Shown here piece after piece: positions 15,657 through 23,851 of a DNA stretch of 64,000 nucleotides (positions are counted from its first letter, which is position 1; each line of letters starts with the position of its first letter). Both the position numbers and the translations under genes were made by a program. The DNA lies in assembly GCF_017488845.2 (NCBI RefSeq), contig NZ_CP083370.1, positions 2,356,001-2,420,000 on the forward strand, read 5' to 3'. The stretch comes from Ensifer canadensis (GTDB lineage: Bacteria; Pseudomonadota; Alphaproteobacteria; Rhizobiales; Rhizobiaceae). The notes beneath the pieces were generated by a model, which was given only the letters and a program-made list of their open reading frames with translations, was not told where the DNA came from and searched no databases.

Positions 15657-17195
15657 TCACTTGCTCAGCGCAAAGAAGTCGTCGAACTCCGGCATCGGCG
15701 CCATGGTGACGAAGGTGCGCAGCAGGTCATGGCAGGTAAACGCGCCTTGCAACGCCTCGATTTCCTTCGATAGCGGCCGGTCCTTCAGATAGATCGGGCT
15801 GATCGAGCGGGTGCGCTCATGCGCGAGCTTGACGATGCCGTGTGGCGCATCGCCGACAAGATCGATCGCCTGCGACGACAGGATCGCCTCGATCGCCGCC
15901 AACTGCCGCAGATCGCGCACCTGGGTTTCCATGCGCTCGACGATCAAAGGCAGGAAGGTCGCCTCTTCCTCCAACCCGCCGGCAACGACGATCGACTGGG
16001 CCGAAAGCGGCACCGCCATCGACTGCACGCGCATGTAGAGCTCGACCGCAAGCTTCATCAGCGGGCCGAGGCCGGTGGCGATTTCGCCCGGCGCCACCAG
16101 ATTGACCGGCAGGTTGCGGCGCCCGCCGTTCGACAGAAGGATGCAACGGTTGAGCACGTTGCGCGCCACATGGGAAAACGCGATTTGCGCCGTTTCGACA
16201 TAGAGCGTCGTGGTCAAGGGCAGCGAAGCACCCGAGGCATGCACCTGGCCGCCGAGCACCACCGGATTGTCGTCGGAAAGATAGGTCGCCTCGACCAGAC
16301 GGCCGGCGGCAACCAGCAGCGTATCGACAACGGCGCCGAACACCTGTGCGGTCATGCGCAGGCTCAATGGGTCATGGATCGCCGTCGGCAAGGGCCAGTC
16401 GGAAACGCCCGATTGGCCGTAGAGCCAGGAGCCGACCAGCGCCTCGCCCCGCGTCGACAGCGTCGCGGCCACCCGCCACGGATCAGCCGAAGCGCCAAGC
16501 GCCTGCGACGACATCACGCCGGTCACCAGCAGCACGCGGATGGCCGCTGCCGCCTCGCGCAGCACGTCGGCGGCCGCCGAATAGGCAATCGCATTGACGC
16601 TGAGTGCCGCAAGCGCGTCGCGCGGCCGCATCACCAAAGGCGTCAGCCCGGCATCGGCAAGCGCCGTTTCGGCCGGAACCAGCCGGCCGCGATGATAGGC
16701 TTCGCCGACCCCGGTCAGAACGGCCGCGATCTGCCCCATCAGGCCGATATCGGCGCAGCCCATCGAGCCGTGCCGACGCACTGCCGGGATGATGTCGTGC
16801 TCGATGAGTGCGAGGAAGGCGTGGATCAGCTCGGGGCTGCATCCGGTATGCCCGCGCATCGCGGTGTTGCAGCGAATGGCGATGGCCTTGCGCACGATCG
16901 GCACCGCAAAAAATTCGCCGGTGCCGAAATGATGGGCACGCACCAAGGAGGTATTGAACTCCGCCAGATCGTCCGCCGTCCAGAGCCGGTCCTTCATCGA
17001 GCCGACGCCGGTGTTGGACCCGTAGACCGGCAGGCCGAGCGCGATGCGATCGGCGATCACCTTGTGGGCAGCCGCCACCCGCTCCATGCCGCCCTCGTCC
17101 GCGACCGGTCGCGCCGCACCCGAGCCGATTTCCTCGAGCGTCGCGAAGTCGAGCGGTTTTCCGCAGAGAACGATGGACTTGACCTGTTGCAGCAT
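15657..17195 (-). CDS. MIO-less histidine ammonia-lyase homologue, probable ergothionase
   Basis: A 512-residue member of the HAL/PAL superfamily, normal length for HAL. The active-site tyrosine loop is kept (Tyr58 in VYGSNTGVG), as are the substrate-contact block RAHHFGTGEF and the helical-core SSQAIDLVG. The cofactor-forming triad, Ala-Ser-Gly in GSVGASGDL of true HAL, reads Cys147-Ala148-Asp149 here (GSMGCADIG), so the MIO electrophile cannot form. That is the reported hallmark of ergothionase, which eliminates trimethylamine from ergothioneine to give thiourocanate and does not need MIO because the leaving group is quaternary. It is the first gene of the minus-strand cluster and divergent from a LysR regulator. 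Hercynine or another trimethylated amino acid is the alternative substrate. Confidence 0.85.
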   Translation of the reverse strand: MLQQVKSIVLCGKPLDFATLEEIGSGAARPVADEGGMERVAAAHKVIADRIALGLPVYGSNTGVGSMKDRLWTADDLAEFNTSLVRAHHFGTGEFFAVPIVRKAIAIRCNTAMRGHTGCSPELIHAFLALIEHDIIPAVRRHGSMGCADIGLMGQIAAVLTGVGEAYHRGRLVPAETALADAGLTPLVMRPRDALAALSVNAIAYSAAADVLREAAAAIRVLLVTGVMSSQALGASADPWRVAATLSTRGEALVGSWLYGQSGVSDWPLPTAIHDPLSLRMTAQVFGAVVDTLLVAAGRLVEATYLSDDNPVVLGGQVHASGASLPLTTTLYVETAQIAFSHVARNVLNRCILLSNGGRRNLPVNLVAPGEIATGLGPLMKLAVELYMRVQSMAVPLSAQSIVVAGGLEEEATFLPLIVERMETQVRDLRQLAAIEAILSSQAIDLVGDAPHGIVKLAHERTRSISPIYLKDRPLSKEIEALQGAFTCHDLLRTFVTMAPMPEFDDFFALSK

Positions 17196-17333
17196 GCCTC
17201 GAGAACCTTACCACGCGATCCGCCTCGACGCCGAAACGATGCGTGGATGCAAAGACTTGATGCGATCCCGCCTCTATGGGCGAGGGATCGTCTGCCAGCA
17301 TGCTATGCGTTTTGTTCGCTCTCGTGATATATC

Positions 17334-17367
17334 CCAAATCCGGAACGGCCGATGCCAAATTCTGAAC
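17334..17367. promoter_or_regulatory. Paired 13-bp direct repeats, candidate LysR operator
   Basis: CCAAATCCGGAAC at 17334-17346 and CCAAATTCTGAAC at 17355-17367 match at 11 of 13 positions and start 21 bp apart, two helical turns. They lie between the divergent lyase gene and the LysR gene whose product has two helix-turn-helix domains. Confidence 0.5.
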
Positions 17368-17404
17368 ATGGTGGCACCGACGATGCCGGCGGAGAACTTA
17401 CGCA

Positions 17405-18601
17405 ATGGATATCGCCACGATCCTGCTCGTCGAGGCCGTCATGCGCGAAGGCGGCATAAGGCGCGCCGCCACCTTGAGCAGCCGTGCGCCGTCGAGCGTC
17501 AGCGCCGCCGTTCGCCGCTTCGAACAGGCCGTTTCGATCCCGCTTTTCCGTCGCGACGGCGGCCTCGTGGCCCTAACGCTGGAGGCCCGTGCACGCCAGG
17601 CCGATGTGACCGAAGCAAGCGCCACAATCCGGGCGCTGCTGACTACGGCTAGCGGCGAACCACCGACTGCGATCCCGCCTGTCGGCCTCGTCGCCCTCGA
17701 CCGTTTCGTCCGGATCGCCCGGGCCGGCAGCATCCGGGCGGCCGCCCGCACCCTCGGCCTTGGCCAGCCGCAACTGACACGGCAGATCGCCGACCTCGAA
17801 CGTCATCTGCAATGCCGGCTGCTCGGGCGGTCCCATGGCGGCATCGTCTGCACCCCGACAGCCCTCGGCATCATCCCTGAAGTCGAACGCCTGCTCGACA
17901 TCTGGGCGCGGCTGACGCGCGCTTCGGCCGACCGGTTCCGCCGCGACGTCACCACCTGGCGCCTCGGCGCGGTCATGCCGCTCGGGCCGGAAAGCGAGAT
18001 TGCCCGCATGCTGGCGGCGCTGACGGCCACTTGGCACCGCTCCCGCCCGCGGCAATCGCTGTTCATCTCCAGCACCACCGCCGACGAGCTTCTCGCCGGT
18101 CTCAAGAGCCGGCGCTTCGACGCCGCCCTGCTCGATATCGCCGGCATTCCACCAGATTTCGACGGCCGTCTCGTGTCCGAAACCGCACTGGTGCTCGCCG
18201 GTCCGGCACCGGCCCTTTCGGAAATGGGCGGCGATCTCCCCCGGCTGCTCGCCACCTGCCCGATCGCCGTTCCGAGCGTGCGAAGCGGCCTGCGCCGGGA
18301 GGTCACCCGCTTTCTCGATGACACGCTCACGGAGCATGAGCACCGCCGCGTGACACTGGTCGAGGTCGATTCCATCCCCGTCATCATCAACCTGGTCAGC
18401 CACCATGGCTATCTCTCGGTGCTGCCGGAAACCTCGCTGTCGCGGGTCCAGCGCCCACCCGCCATGATCCGGCTAGGGCCGCTCTACCGCCAGTCGCTGA
18501 CGCTCATCTGGCCGCGCGGCGCCTTTTCCAGCGAGGTCGGCGACCTGATGATCGGCATGATGAAGACGGGTCCGCAGGCAGCGACAGCCTCGCCAGCGTA
18601 A
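17405..18601 (+). CDS. LysR-type regulator with two tandem DNA-binding domains
   Basis: A 398-residue protein, about 90-100 residues longer than usual LysR regulators. The surplus is a second complete LysR-type helix-turn-helix: the first spans residues 1-62 (GGIRRAATLSSRAPSSVSAA, LFRRDGGLVALT) and the second about residues 95-155 (GSIRAAARTLGLGQPQLTRQ, LLGRSHGGIVCTPTALG). An effector-binding domain of normal length follows (about 175-390). It is divergent from the ergothionase-type gene with 209 bases between and is the likely regulator of that cluster, perhaps sensing ergothioneine or thiourocanate. Codon use and composition are like its neighbours, so the double domain does not look like a frame error. 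Confidence 0.88.
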   Translation: MDIATILLVEAVMREGGIRRAATLSSRAPSSVSAAVRRFEQAVSIPLFRRDGGLVALTLEARARQADVTEASATIRALLTTASGEPPTAIPPVGLVALDRFVRIARAGSIRAAARTLGLGQPQLTRQIADLERHLQCRLLGRSHGGIVCTPTALGIIPEVERLLDIWARLTRASADRFRRDVTTWRLGAVMPLGPESEIARMLAALTATWHRSRPRQSLFISSTTADELLAGLKSRRFDAALLDIAGIPPDFDGRLVSETALVLAGPAPALSEMGGDLPRLLATCPIAVPSVRSGLRREVTRFLDDTLTEHEHRRVTLVEVDSIPVIINLVSHHGYLSVLPETSLSRVQRPPAMIRLGPLYRQSLTLIWPRGAFSSEVGDLMIGMMKTGPQAATASPA

Positions 18602-18730
18602 TCGGGATCGCCGGAATCAGTTCTTCACGATCTGCCGTCAAACAGCTGAAACGACTCAGGAATACCGCACCGTTGAATCAGCTCATGAGGTGCATCGTCG
18701 CCTCAAAGCCGGTGTCTCCACCTGAGCAGC

Positions 18731-18836
18731 TAAAGCGCGTCGCGATCTTTCGGATTCGCTTGCTGCGCTTTAAGCTCTTGTTTTTTCGCATGTCGTCATC
18801 GCAAAACCGCTGAACACTTTTGCGCGACGTGCCTTA
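18731..18836. repeat. Rhizobial intergenic repeat (TAAAGCGC...GCGCGAC type), minus-oriented copy
   Basis: A hairpin part (TAAAGCGCGTCGCGATC...GCTGCGCTTTAA) is joined to a second part reading GCAAAACCGCTGAACAC then TTTTGCGCGACGTGC. It is the reverse complement of the element at 32885-32992. The stop codon of the GlxA-type regulator gene lies at its edge. Confidence 0.75.
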
Positions 18837-19871
18837 GGGATGTCCAGTCGCCTTGGCCTTGCCGATCGCACCCTCCGGCGAACGGCCGCGATCCTCGGCT
18901 CCATGGCCAAGCTTCAGCCGACGACGCGTCTCGCTCGGGCTCTCGCGGTAATGGGCGCGGTAGCTGCGCGAGAAGGATGATGACGAATTGAAGCCGGTGA
19001 TCGCGGCGATGTCGGCAAATTCCATGCGCGTCTCGATCACCTTACGCCGCGCCGCATTAAGGCGCAGCGCCAGGTAATGTTCGTGCGGCCCCACCCCCAT
19101 CGTGTCGCGAAACAGGTCCCGCAGGTGCCGGGCACCGACGCCGATGCGGCGGGCGAGCCGCGCGAGCGTCAAAGGCGCCTCAACCGTTTCCTCCATCAGC
19201 TTGACCGCGGCGCCGACACGGGGGTCGAGGATGCGCATGTTGCCGATCGCCGGCATCTGCAGGAGGTCGCCGCGGGTGCGCTCCTGTTCGTAGATGAACA
19301 GGCGCGACACTTCGAGCGCCAGCGAATAGCCGTGCGCCCGGCGGATCAGCTCCAGCATCAGGTCGAGCGTCGGCAGGGAGCCGCCGGTGGTGATGCGCTT
19401 GCCGTCGATGACGAACCGTTCGCGCACCATCGTCACCTGCGGATAGGTGGCGGTAAAATCCTCGAAATCCTCCCAGTGGGTGGTGGCTTTGGAATTGTCG
19501 AGCAAGCTGGTTTCGGCAAGCAGCCAGGAGCCGGATTCGATGCCCGCCATCAGCTCGCGATGGCGCGCCGTCTGCGACAGCATCATCTTCAGCTGCGAGG
19601 TGGCGCTCCGCTGCCAATTGTAGCTCGACAGGATGAAGAGCGGCGCCGTTTCGCGCTGTGGTCGGAAAGCGCCTGCAACCGGAATGGGGATGCCGCTCTT
19701 GGTTTCGATCGGCTCGCCGTCAGGGCTGTAGAGCGTCCAGCTGTAGAGCGGCCGGCCGGCGATGCGGTTGGCAGCGCGCATCGGCTCGATCACCGAGGCA
19801 ACGAGGATCAGGTTGGTCTCCGGCAACACCAGGATGTCGGCGTGCTGCACCTGCGAAACGCTCTGATCCAT
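18834..19871 (-). CDS. GlxA-family AraC-type regulator, probable carnitine-catabolism regulator (CdhR-like)
   Basis: A 345-residue regulator with an N-terminal DJ-1/PfpI-like domain (residues about 12-180, HADILVLPETNLILVAS, GIESGSWLLAE) and a C-terminal AraC-type double helix-turn-helix (LTLARLARRIGVGARHLRDLF, FADIAAITGFNSSSSFSRSY). This domain pair defines the GlxA family, which includes the carnitine regulator CdhR and betaine regulator GbdR of Pseudomonas. It is divergent from the BKACE and carnitine dehydrogenase genes. GGAGAAG precedes the ATG at 19871; a TTG two codons earlier is possible. It probably activates the divergent operon in response to carnitine or a breakdown product. Confidence 0.87.
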   Translation of the reverse strand: MDQSVSQVQHADILVLPETNLILVASVIEPMRAANRIAGRPLYSWTLYSPDGEPIETKSGIPIPVAGAFRPQRETAPLFILSSYNWQRSATSQLKMMLSQTARHRELMAGIESGSWLLAETSLLDNSKATTHWEDFEDFTATYPQVTMVRERFVIDGKRITTGGSLPTLDLMLELIRRAHGYSLALEVSRLFIYEQERTRGDLLQMPAIGNMRILDPRVGAAVKLMEETVEAPLTLARLARRIGVGARHLRDLFRDTMGVGPHEHYLALRLNAARRKVIETRMEFADIAAITGFNSSSSFSRSYRAHYRESPSETRRRLKLGHGAEDRGRSPEGAIGKAKATGHP

Positions 19872-19894
19872 TCGCAAACTTCTCCTTATCGTTG

Positions 19895-19924
19895 CCGATA
19901 ATGTACAAGATAGAACCGATTATG
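19895..19924. promoter_or_regulatory. Direct repeats, candidate AraC/GlxA operator
   Basis: CCGATAATG at 19895-19903 and CCGATTATG at 19916-19924 are 21 bp apart, the usual two-turn spacing for AraC-type activators, in the gap between the GlxA-type regulator and the BKACE gene. Confidence 0.4.
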
Positions 19925-19979
19925 AAAAGCAGAGCCGCCGTTCTTGGCTCGTAATGGCTTTAATAAAAGGGAGACTGCA

Positions 19980-20882
19980 ATGCCGCTCAGCATGAACCGC
20001 GAGGTATTCATCACCTGTGCCGTCACCGGCGCCGGAGACACCGTTTCAAAGTCCAGCCACGTTCCGATCACGCCAAAGCAGATTGCCGATGCGGCGATTG
20101 AAGCCGCCAAGGCGGGTGCTGCCGTGGCCCACTGCCACGTCCGCGATCCGGACACCGGCGCCCCTGCCCGCAGGCTCGATCTCTACCGCGAAGTCACCGA
20201 CCGCATCCGCTCCGCCGATGTCGATGTCGTGCTCAACCTGACAGCCGGCATGGGCGGGGACCTGGTTTTCGGCAATGTCGAAAGCCCGTTCCCGGTCAAC
20301 GAAAAAGGCACCGACATGGCCGGCGCCACCGAGCGCGTTGCCCATGTCGCCGACTGCCTGCCGGAAATCTGCACGCTCGACTGCGGCACCATGAACTTCT
20401 CGCTCGGCGACTATGTCATGACCAACACGCCGTCGATGCTGCGCGAAATGGCGCGGCAGATGACGGCGCTCGGTGTCCGCCCCGAGATCGAGGCCTTCGA
20501 CACCGGCCACCTCTGGTTCGCCAAGCAGCTCGCCGAGGAAGGGCTGATCGAGGATCCGGTGCTGATCCAGCTCTGCATGGGCATTCCGTGGGGGGCGCCT
20601 GATGACCTCAACACCTTCATGGCCATGGTCAACAACGTGCCGGATAACTGGACCTTCTCTGCCTTCTCAATCGGCCGGAACGCGCTTGCCTACCCGGCAG
20701 CAGCAGTCCTTGCCGGCGGCAACGTCCGCGTCGGCCTCGAAGACAATCTCTATATCGGCAAGGGCCAGCTCGCGACCAACGGTCAGCTCGTCGAAAAGGC
20801 AGTCGGCCTCATCGAGGGCATGGGTGCCAAGATCATCGGGCCGGATGAGGTCCGCAAGAAACTGAAGCTGACGAAGCGCTGA
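19980..20882 (+). CDS. BKACE family protein, probable 3-dehydrocarnitine cleavage enzyme
   Basis: A 300-residue beta-keto acid cleavage enzyme. Family features are the start REVFITCAVTGAGD, the zinc-site motif AHCHVRDPDTG, LNLTAGMGGD, and the conserved Glu region RPEIEAFDTGHLWF. BKACE enzymes condense a beta-keto acid with acetyl-CoA; those beside carnitine dehydrogenase convert 3-dehydrocarnitine to betainyl-CoA and acetoacetate. The next gene, 11 bases downstream, is exactly such a dehydrogenase with a thioesterase domain. GGGAG precedes the ATG at 19980; an in-frame start at 19944 lacks one. Confidence 0.9.
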   Translation: MPLSMNREVFITCAVTGAGDTVSKSSHVPITPKQIADAAIEAAKAGAAVAHCHVRDPDTGAPARRLDLYREVTDRIRSADVDVVLNLTAGMGGDLVFGNVESPFPVNEKGTDMAGATERVAHVADCLPEICTLDCGTMNFSLGDYVMTNTPSMLREMARQMTALGVRPEIEAFDTGHLWFAKQLAEEGLIEDPVLIQLCMGIPWGAPDDLNTFMAMVNNVPDNWTFSAFSIGRNALAYPAAAVLAGGNVRVGLEDNLYIGKGQLATNGQLVEKAVGLIEGMGAKIIGPDEVRKKLKLTKR

Positions 20883-20893
20883 GCGGGGATATC

Positions 20894-22384
20894 ATGAGCC
20901 TTATAACGAAAGCAGCCTGCGTCGGTGGCGGCGTCATCGGCGGCGCCTGGGTAGCGCGGTTTGCGCTTGCCGGCATCGATGTGAAGATCTTCGACCCGCA
21001 TCCGGAGGCAGAACGCATCATCGGCGAAGTCATGGCCAATGCCGAGCGCGCCTATGCGATGCTGACCATGGCGCCGCTGCCGCCGAAGGGAAAACTCACC
21101 TTCTGCAAAAGCATCGAGGAAACGGTCAAGGACGCTGATTGGATTCAGGAAAGCGTGCCCGAGCGGCTGGAGCTGAAGCGCGGCGTCATCACTCAGATCG
21201 ATGCCGCCGCAAGACCTGACGCGCTGATCGGCTCCTCCACTTCGGGGCTGCTACCATCCGACCTGCAGGCCGAGATGAAGCACCCCGAGCGCATGTTCGT
21301 GGCGCACCCGTATAACCCCGTCTACCTGCTGCCGCTCGTCGAACTCGTCGGCGGCAAGAAGACGTCGAAGGCGACCATCGAGCGCGCCATGCAGGGCGTC
21401 GAACAGATCGGCATGAAGGGCGTCGTCATTGCCAAGGAGATCGAGGCCTTCGTCGGCGACCGTCTGCTGGAAGCGCTCTGGCGCGAGGCGCTGTGGCTGA
21501 TCCAGGATGACATCTGCGATACCGAGACGCTCGACAATGTCATGCGTTACTCCTTCGGCATGCGCTGGGCGCAGATGGGTCTGTTCGAGACCTACCGCAT
21601 CGCCGGCGGCGAAGCCGGCATGCGCCACTTCCTTGCCCAGTTCGGCCCCTGCCTGAAATGGCCCTGGACCAAGTTCACCGATGTCGTCGATCTCGACGAT
21701 GCGCTGGTGGAGAAGATCGGTGCACAGTCGGACGCGCAGGCCGCCGGCCGCTCGATCCGCGAGCTCGAGCGCATCCGCGACGAAAACCTCGTCGGCATCA
21801 TGCATGCGCTGAAATCGGGCAATGGCGGCGAAGGCTGGGGCGCCGGCAAGCTGCTTGCCGACTTCGAGGCGAAGCTCTGGGCCAACGCCAAGAAGCCTGA
21901 AGCCGATCTCGGCGACGTCAAGCCGCTGCACATTCTCGACACCAAGGTCAGCGCCGCCTGGGTCGACTATAACGGCCACATGACCGAGCACCGCTATCTC
22001 CAGGTGTTCGGCGATACCTCCGACGGCCTGCTGCGCCTGATCGGCGTCGACCTCGACTATGTCCGCGACGGCCACAGCTACTACACGGTCGAGACCCATA
22101 TCCGGAACCTCGGCGAGGCCAAGCTCGGCGATGCGCTCTATTCGACCTGCCAGCTTCTGTCGTCGGACGAGAAGCGCCTGCATCTCTTCTCGACGATCTA
22201 CAATGCCGAAACGAAGGAAGCCATCGCAACCGCCGAGCAGATGATGCTGCACGTCGACAGCAAGGCCGGCAAATCGGTCGCTGCCCCAGCCAAGGTCCTG
22301 GACAAGCTGAAGGCGATCACCGAGGCCCACGCCGGCCTGCCGACGCCCGAAGGTGCCGGACGGTTCGTCGGCCAGAAGCGCTAA
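20894..22384 (+). CDS. Fused L-carnitine dehydrogenase-thioesterase
   Basis: A 496-residue bifunctional protein. Residues 1-190 are a 3-hydroxyacyl-CoA-dehydrogenase-type NAD domain (CVGGGVIGGAWVARFALAG, HPYNPVYLLPLVELVGG), residues about 190-320 the helical domain, and residues from about 345 a hot-dog thioesterase (WVDYNGHMTEHRYLQVF). The first part oxidises L-carnitine to 3-dehydrocarnitine; the second would hydrolyse the betainyl-CoA made by BKACE, giving glycine betaine. Fusions of this type are known in Rhizobiaceae; stand-alone carnitine dehydrogenases stop near residue 320. Glycine betaine can then be used by the demethylation genes at 55-62 kb. Confidence 0.9.
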   Translation: MSLITKAACVGGGVIGGAWVARFALAGIDVKIFDPHPEAERIIGEVMANAERAYAMLTMAPLPPKGKLTFCKSIEETVKDADWIQESVPERLELKRGVITQIDAAARPDALIGSSTSGLLPSDLQAEMKHPERMFVAHPYNPVYLLPLVELVGGKKTSKATIERAMQGVEQIGMKGVVIAKEIEAFVGDRLLEALWREALWLIQDDICDTETLDNVMRYSFGMRWAQMGLFETYRIAGGEAGMRHFLAQFGPCLKWPWTKFTDVVDLDDALVEKIGAQSDAQAAGRSIRELERIRDENLVGIMHALKSGNGGEGWGAGKLLADFEAKLWANAKKPEADLGDVKPLHILDTKVSAAWVDYNGHMTEHRYLQVFGDTSDGLLRLIGVDLDYVRDGHSYYTVETHIRNLGEAKLGDALYSTCQLLSSDEKRLHLFSTIYNAETKEAIATAEQMMLHVDSKAGKSVAAPAKVLDKLKAITEAHAGLPTPEGAGRFVGQKR

Positions 22385-22441
22385 CGGACGGCTCCTTCGA
22401 CGTGGAAGGGGCAGTCTTTGCGGGAAAAGTCGGGCGACGGC

Positions 22442-22587
22442 CGCCCCTCATCCCGCTGCCGCGACCTTGTCCCCGTCAACGGGCGAAGGAACATGCTGCA
22501 GCCGCTCGCCCCTGTCTTCGGCAGTAGGAGCGCAGTCGCAAAGCGTCCCCTCTCCCCGCCTGCGGGGAGAGGGTTAGGGTGAGGGGC
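22442..22587. repeat. MITE-like inverted-repeat element, copy B
   Basis: CCCCTCATCCCGC at the left and CGGGGAGAGG then GTTAGGGTGAGGGG at the right, with a hairpin CCTCTCCCCGCCTGCGGGG. It lies between the carnitine dehydrogenase and acyl-CoA dehydrogenase genes. Confidence 0.7.
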
Positions 22588-22661
22588 AGGCAACCGCGCA
22601 TGCCAGCGGCCGATGGGGAGATCGGCCAGAGGGCAGGCAGATAAATTGCGAGGGAGAACAC

Positions 22662-23822
22662 ATGAATTTCGCACTGACCGATGAACAGCAGATGATCGTC
22701 GACACGGTCCGCAGCTTCGTCGAGACCGAAATCTATCCGTATGAGGACGAGGTCGAGCGCACGGGTATCGTGCCGCCCGAACTGGGCCAGGATATTGCCC
22801 GCAAGTGCAAGGAAATCGGCTTCTTCGGCTGCAATTTCCCCGAAGAGGTGGGCGGCGCCGGTCTCGACCATACGTCCTTCACGCTGGTCGAACGCGAGCT
22901 CGGCCGCGGCTCGATGGGCCTCACCGTCTTCTTCGGCCGCCCTTCGGGCATCCTGATGGCCTGCAACGACGAGCAGCGCGAAAGATACCTGCTGCCGGCG
23001 GTCAAGGGCGACAAGTTCGACGCGCTCGCCATGACCGAGCCGGATGCCGGCTCCGACGTGCGCGGCATGAAGTGCTTTGCCCGCAAGGACGGCGACGACT
23101 GGATCGTCAACGGCACCAAGCATTTCATCAGCCATGCGGACATCGCCGATTTCGTCATCGTCTTCATCGCAACGGGTGAAGAGGACACACCGCGCGGGCC
23201 AAAAAAGAAGATCACCTGCTTCCTCGTCGACCGCGGCACGCCCGGCTTCGAGATCCGCAAGGGTTACAGCTCCGTCTCCCACCGCGGTTACAACAACTGC
23301 ATCCTGACCTTCGACGACTGCCGCCTGCCCTCCGCCCAGATCCTCGGCGAAGTACACAAAGGCTTCGACGTCGCCAACGACTGGCTGTTCGCCACACGGC
23401 TGACGGTGGCTGCGACCTCGGTCGGCCGCGCGCGTCGCGCCTTCGATTACGCGCTGAACTACGCCGCCGAGCGCAAGCAGTTCGGCAAGCCGATCGGCGC
23501 CAACCAGGGCGTCTCCTTCAAGCTCGCCGACATGATCACCGAGATCGACGCCGCCGATCTGCTGACGCTTTCGGCCGCCTGGCGCCTCGACCAGGGCCTG
23601 CCCTCCAACCGCGAGATCGCCTCTGCCAAGGTCTACGCCACCGAAATGCTTGCCCGCGTCACCGACGAGGCGATCCAGATCTTCGGCGGCATGGGGCTGA
23701 TGGACGACCTGCCGCTCGCCCGCTTCTGGCGCGACGCCCGCGTCGAGCGCATCTGGGACGGCACCTCCGAGATCCAGCGCCACATCATCAGCCGCGACCT
23801 GCTGCGGCCGCTCGGAGCGTAA
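22662..23822 (+). CDS. Acyl-CoA dehydrogenase, probable gamma-butyrobetainyl-CoA dehydrogenase
   Basis: A 386-residue flavin acyl-CoA dehydrogenase. Standard signatures are AMTEPDAGSDVRGM (substrate/FAD binding) and the C-terminal QIFGGMGLMDDLPLARFWRD. In the closing motif, usually IYEGTSEIQ with the catalytic Glu of medium-chain enzymes, this protein reads IWDGTSEIQ, so the base may be Asp or lie elsewhere. A GGGAG site precedes the start. Set between carnitine dehydrogenase and CaiD, it most likely oxidises gamma-butyrobetainyl-CoA to crotonobetainyl-CoA; a different short-chain acyl-CoA is possible. Confidence 0.87.
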   Translation: MNFALTDEQQMIVDTVRSFVETEIYPYEDEVERTGIVPPELGQDIARKCKEIGFFGCNFPEEVGGAGLDHTSFTLVERELGRGSMGLTVFFGRPSGILMACNDEQRERYLLPAVKGDKFDALAMTEPDAGSDVRGMKCFARKDGDDWIVNGTKHFISHADIADFVIVFIATGEEDTPRGPKKKITCFLVDRGTPGFEIRKGYSSVSHRGYNNCILTFDDCRLPSAQILGEVHKGFDVANDWLFATRLTVAATSVGRARRAFDYALNYAAERKQFGKPIGANQGVSFKLADMITEIDAADLLTLSAAWRLDQGLPSNREIASAKVYATEMLARVTDEAIQIFGGMGLMDDLPLARFWRDARVERIWDGTSEIQRHIISRDLLRPLGA

Positions 23823-23851
23823 CGAATGATCGAGCGGCGCTCCTCCCCACC

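Noticed and set aside
9454..17195. A standard histidine utilisation (hut) operon
   Set aside because: HAL and urocanase homologues are present, but the lyase lacks the MIO triad, imidazolonepropionase and formiminoglutamase genes are missing, and a thiohydantoin-desulfurase-type protein, hydantoinase and carbamoylase are there instead.
15819..17327. 502-codon plus-strand frame opposite the lyase gene
   Set aside because: It is the antisense of a well-conserved enzyme, Arg/His-rich with no family features; a high-GC shadow.
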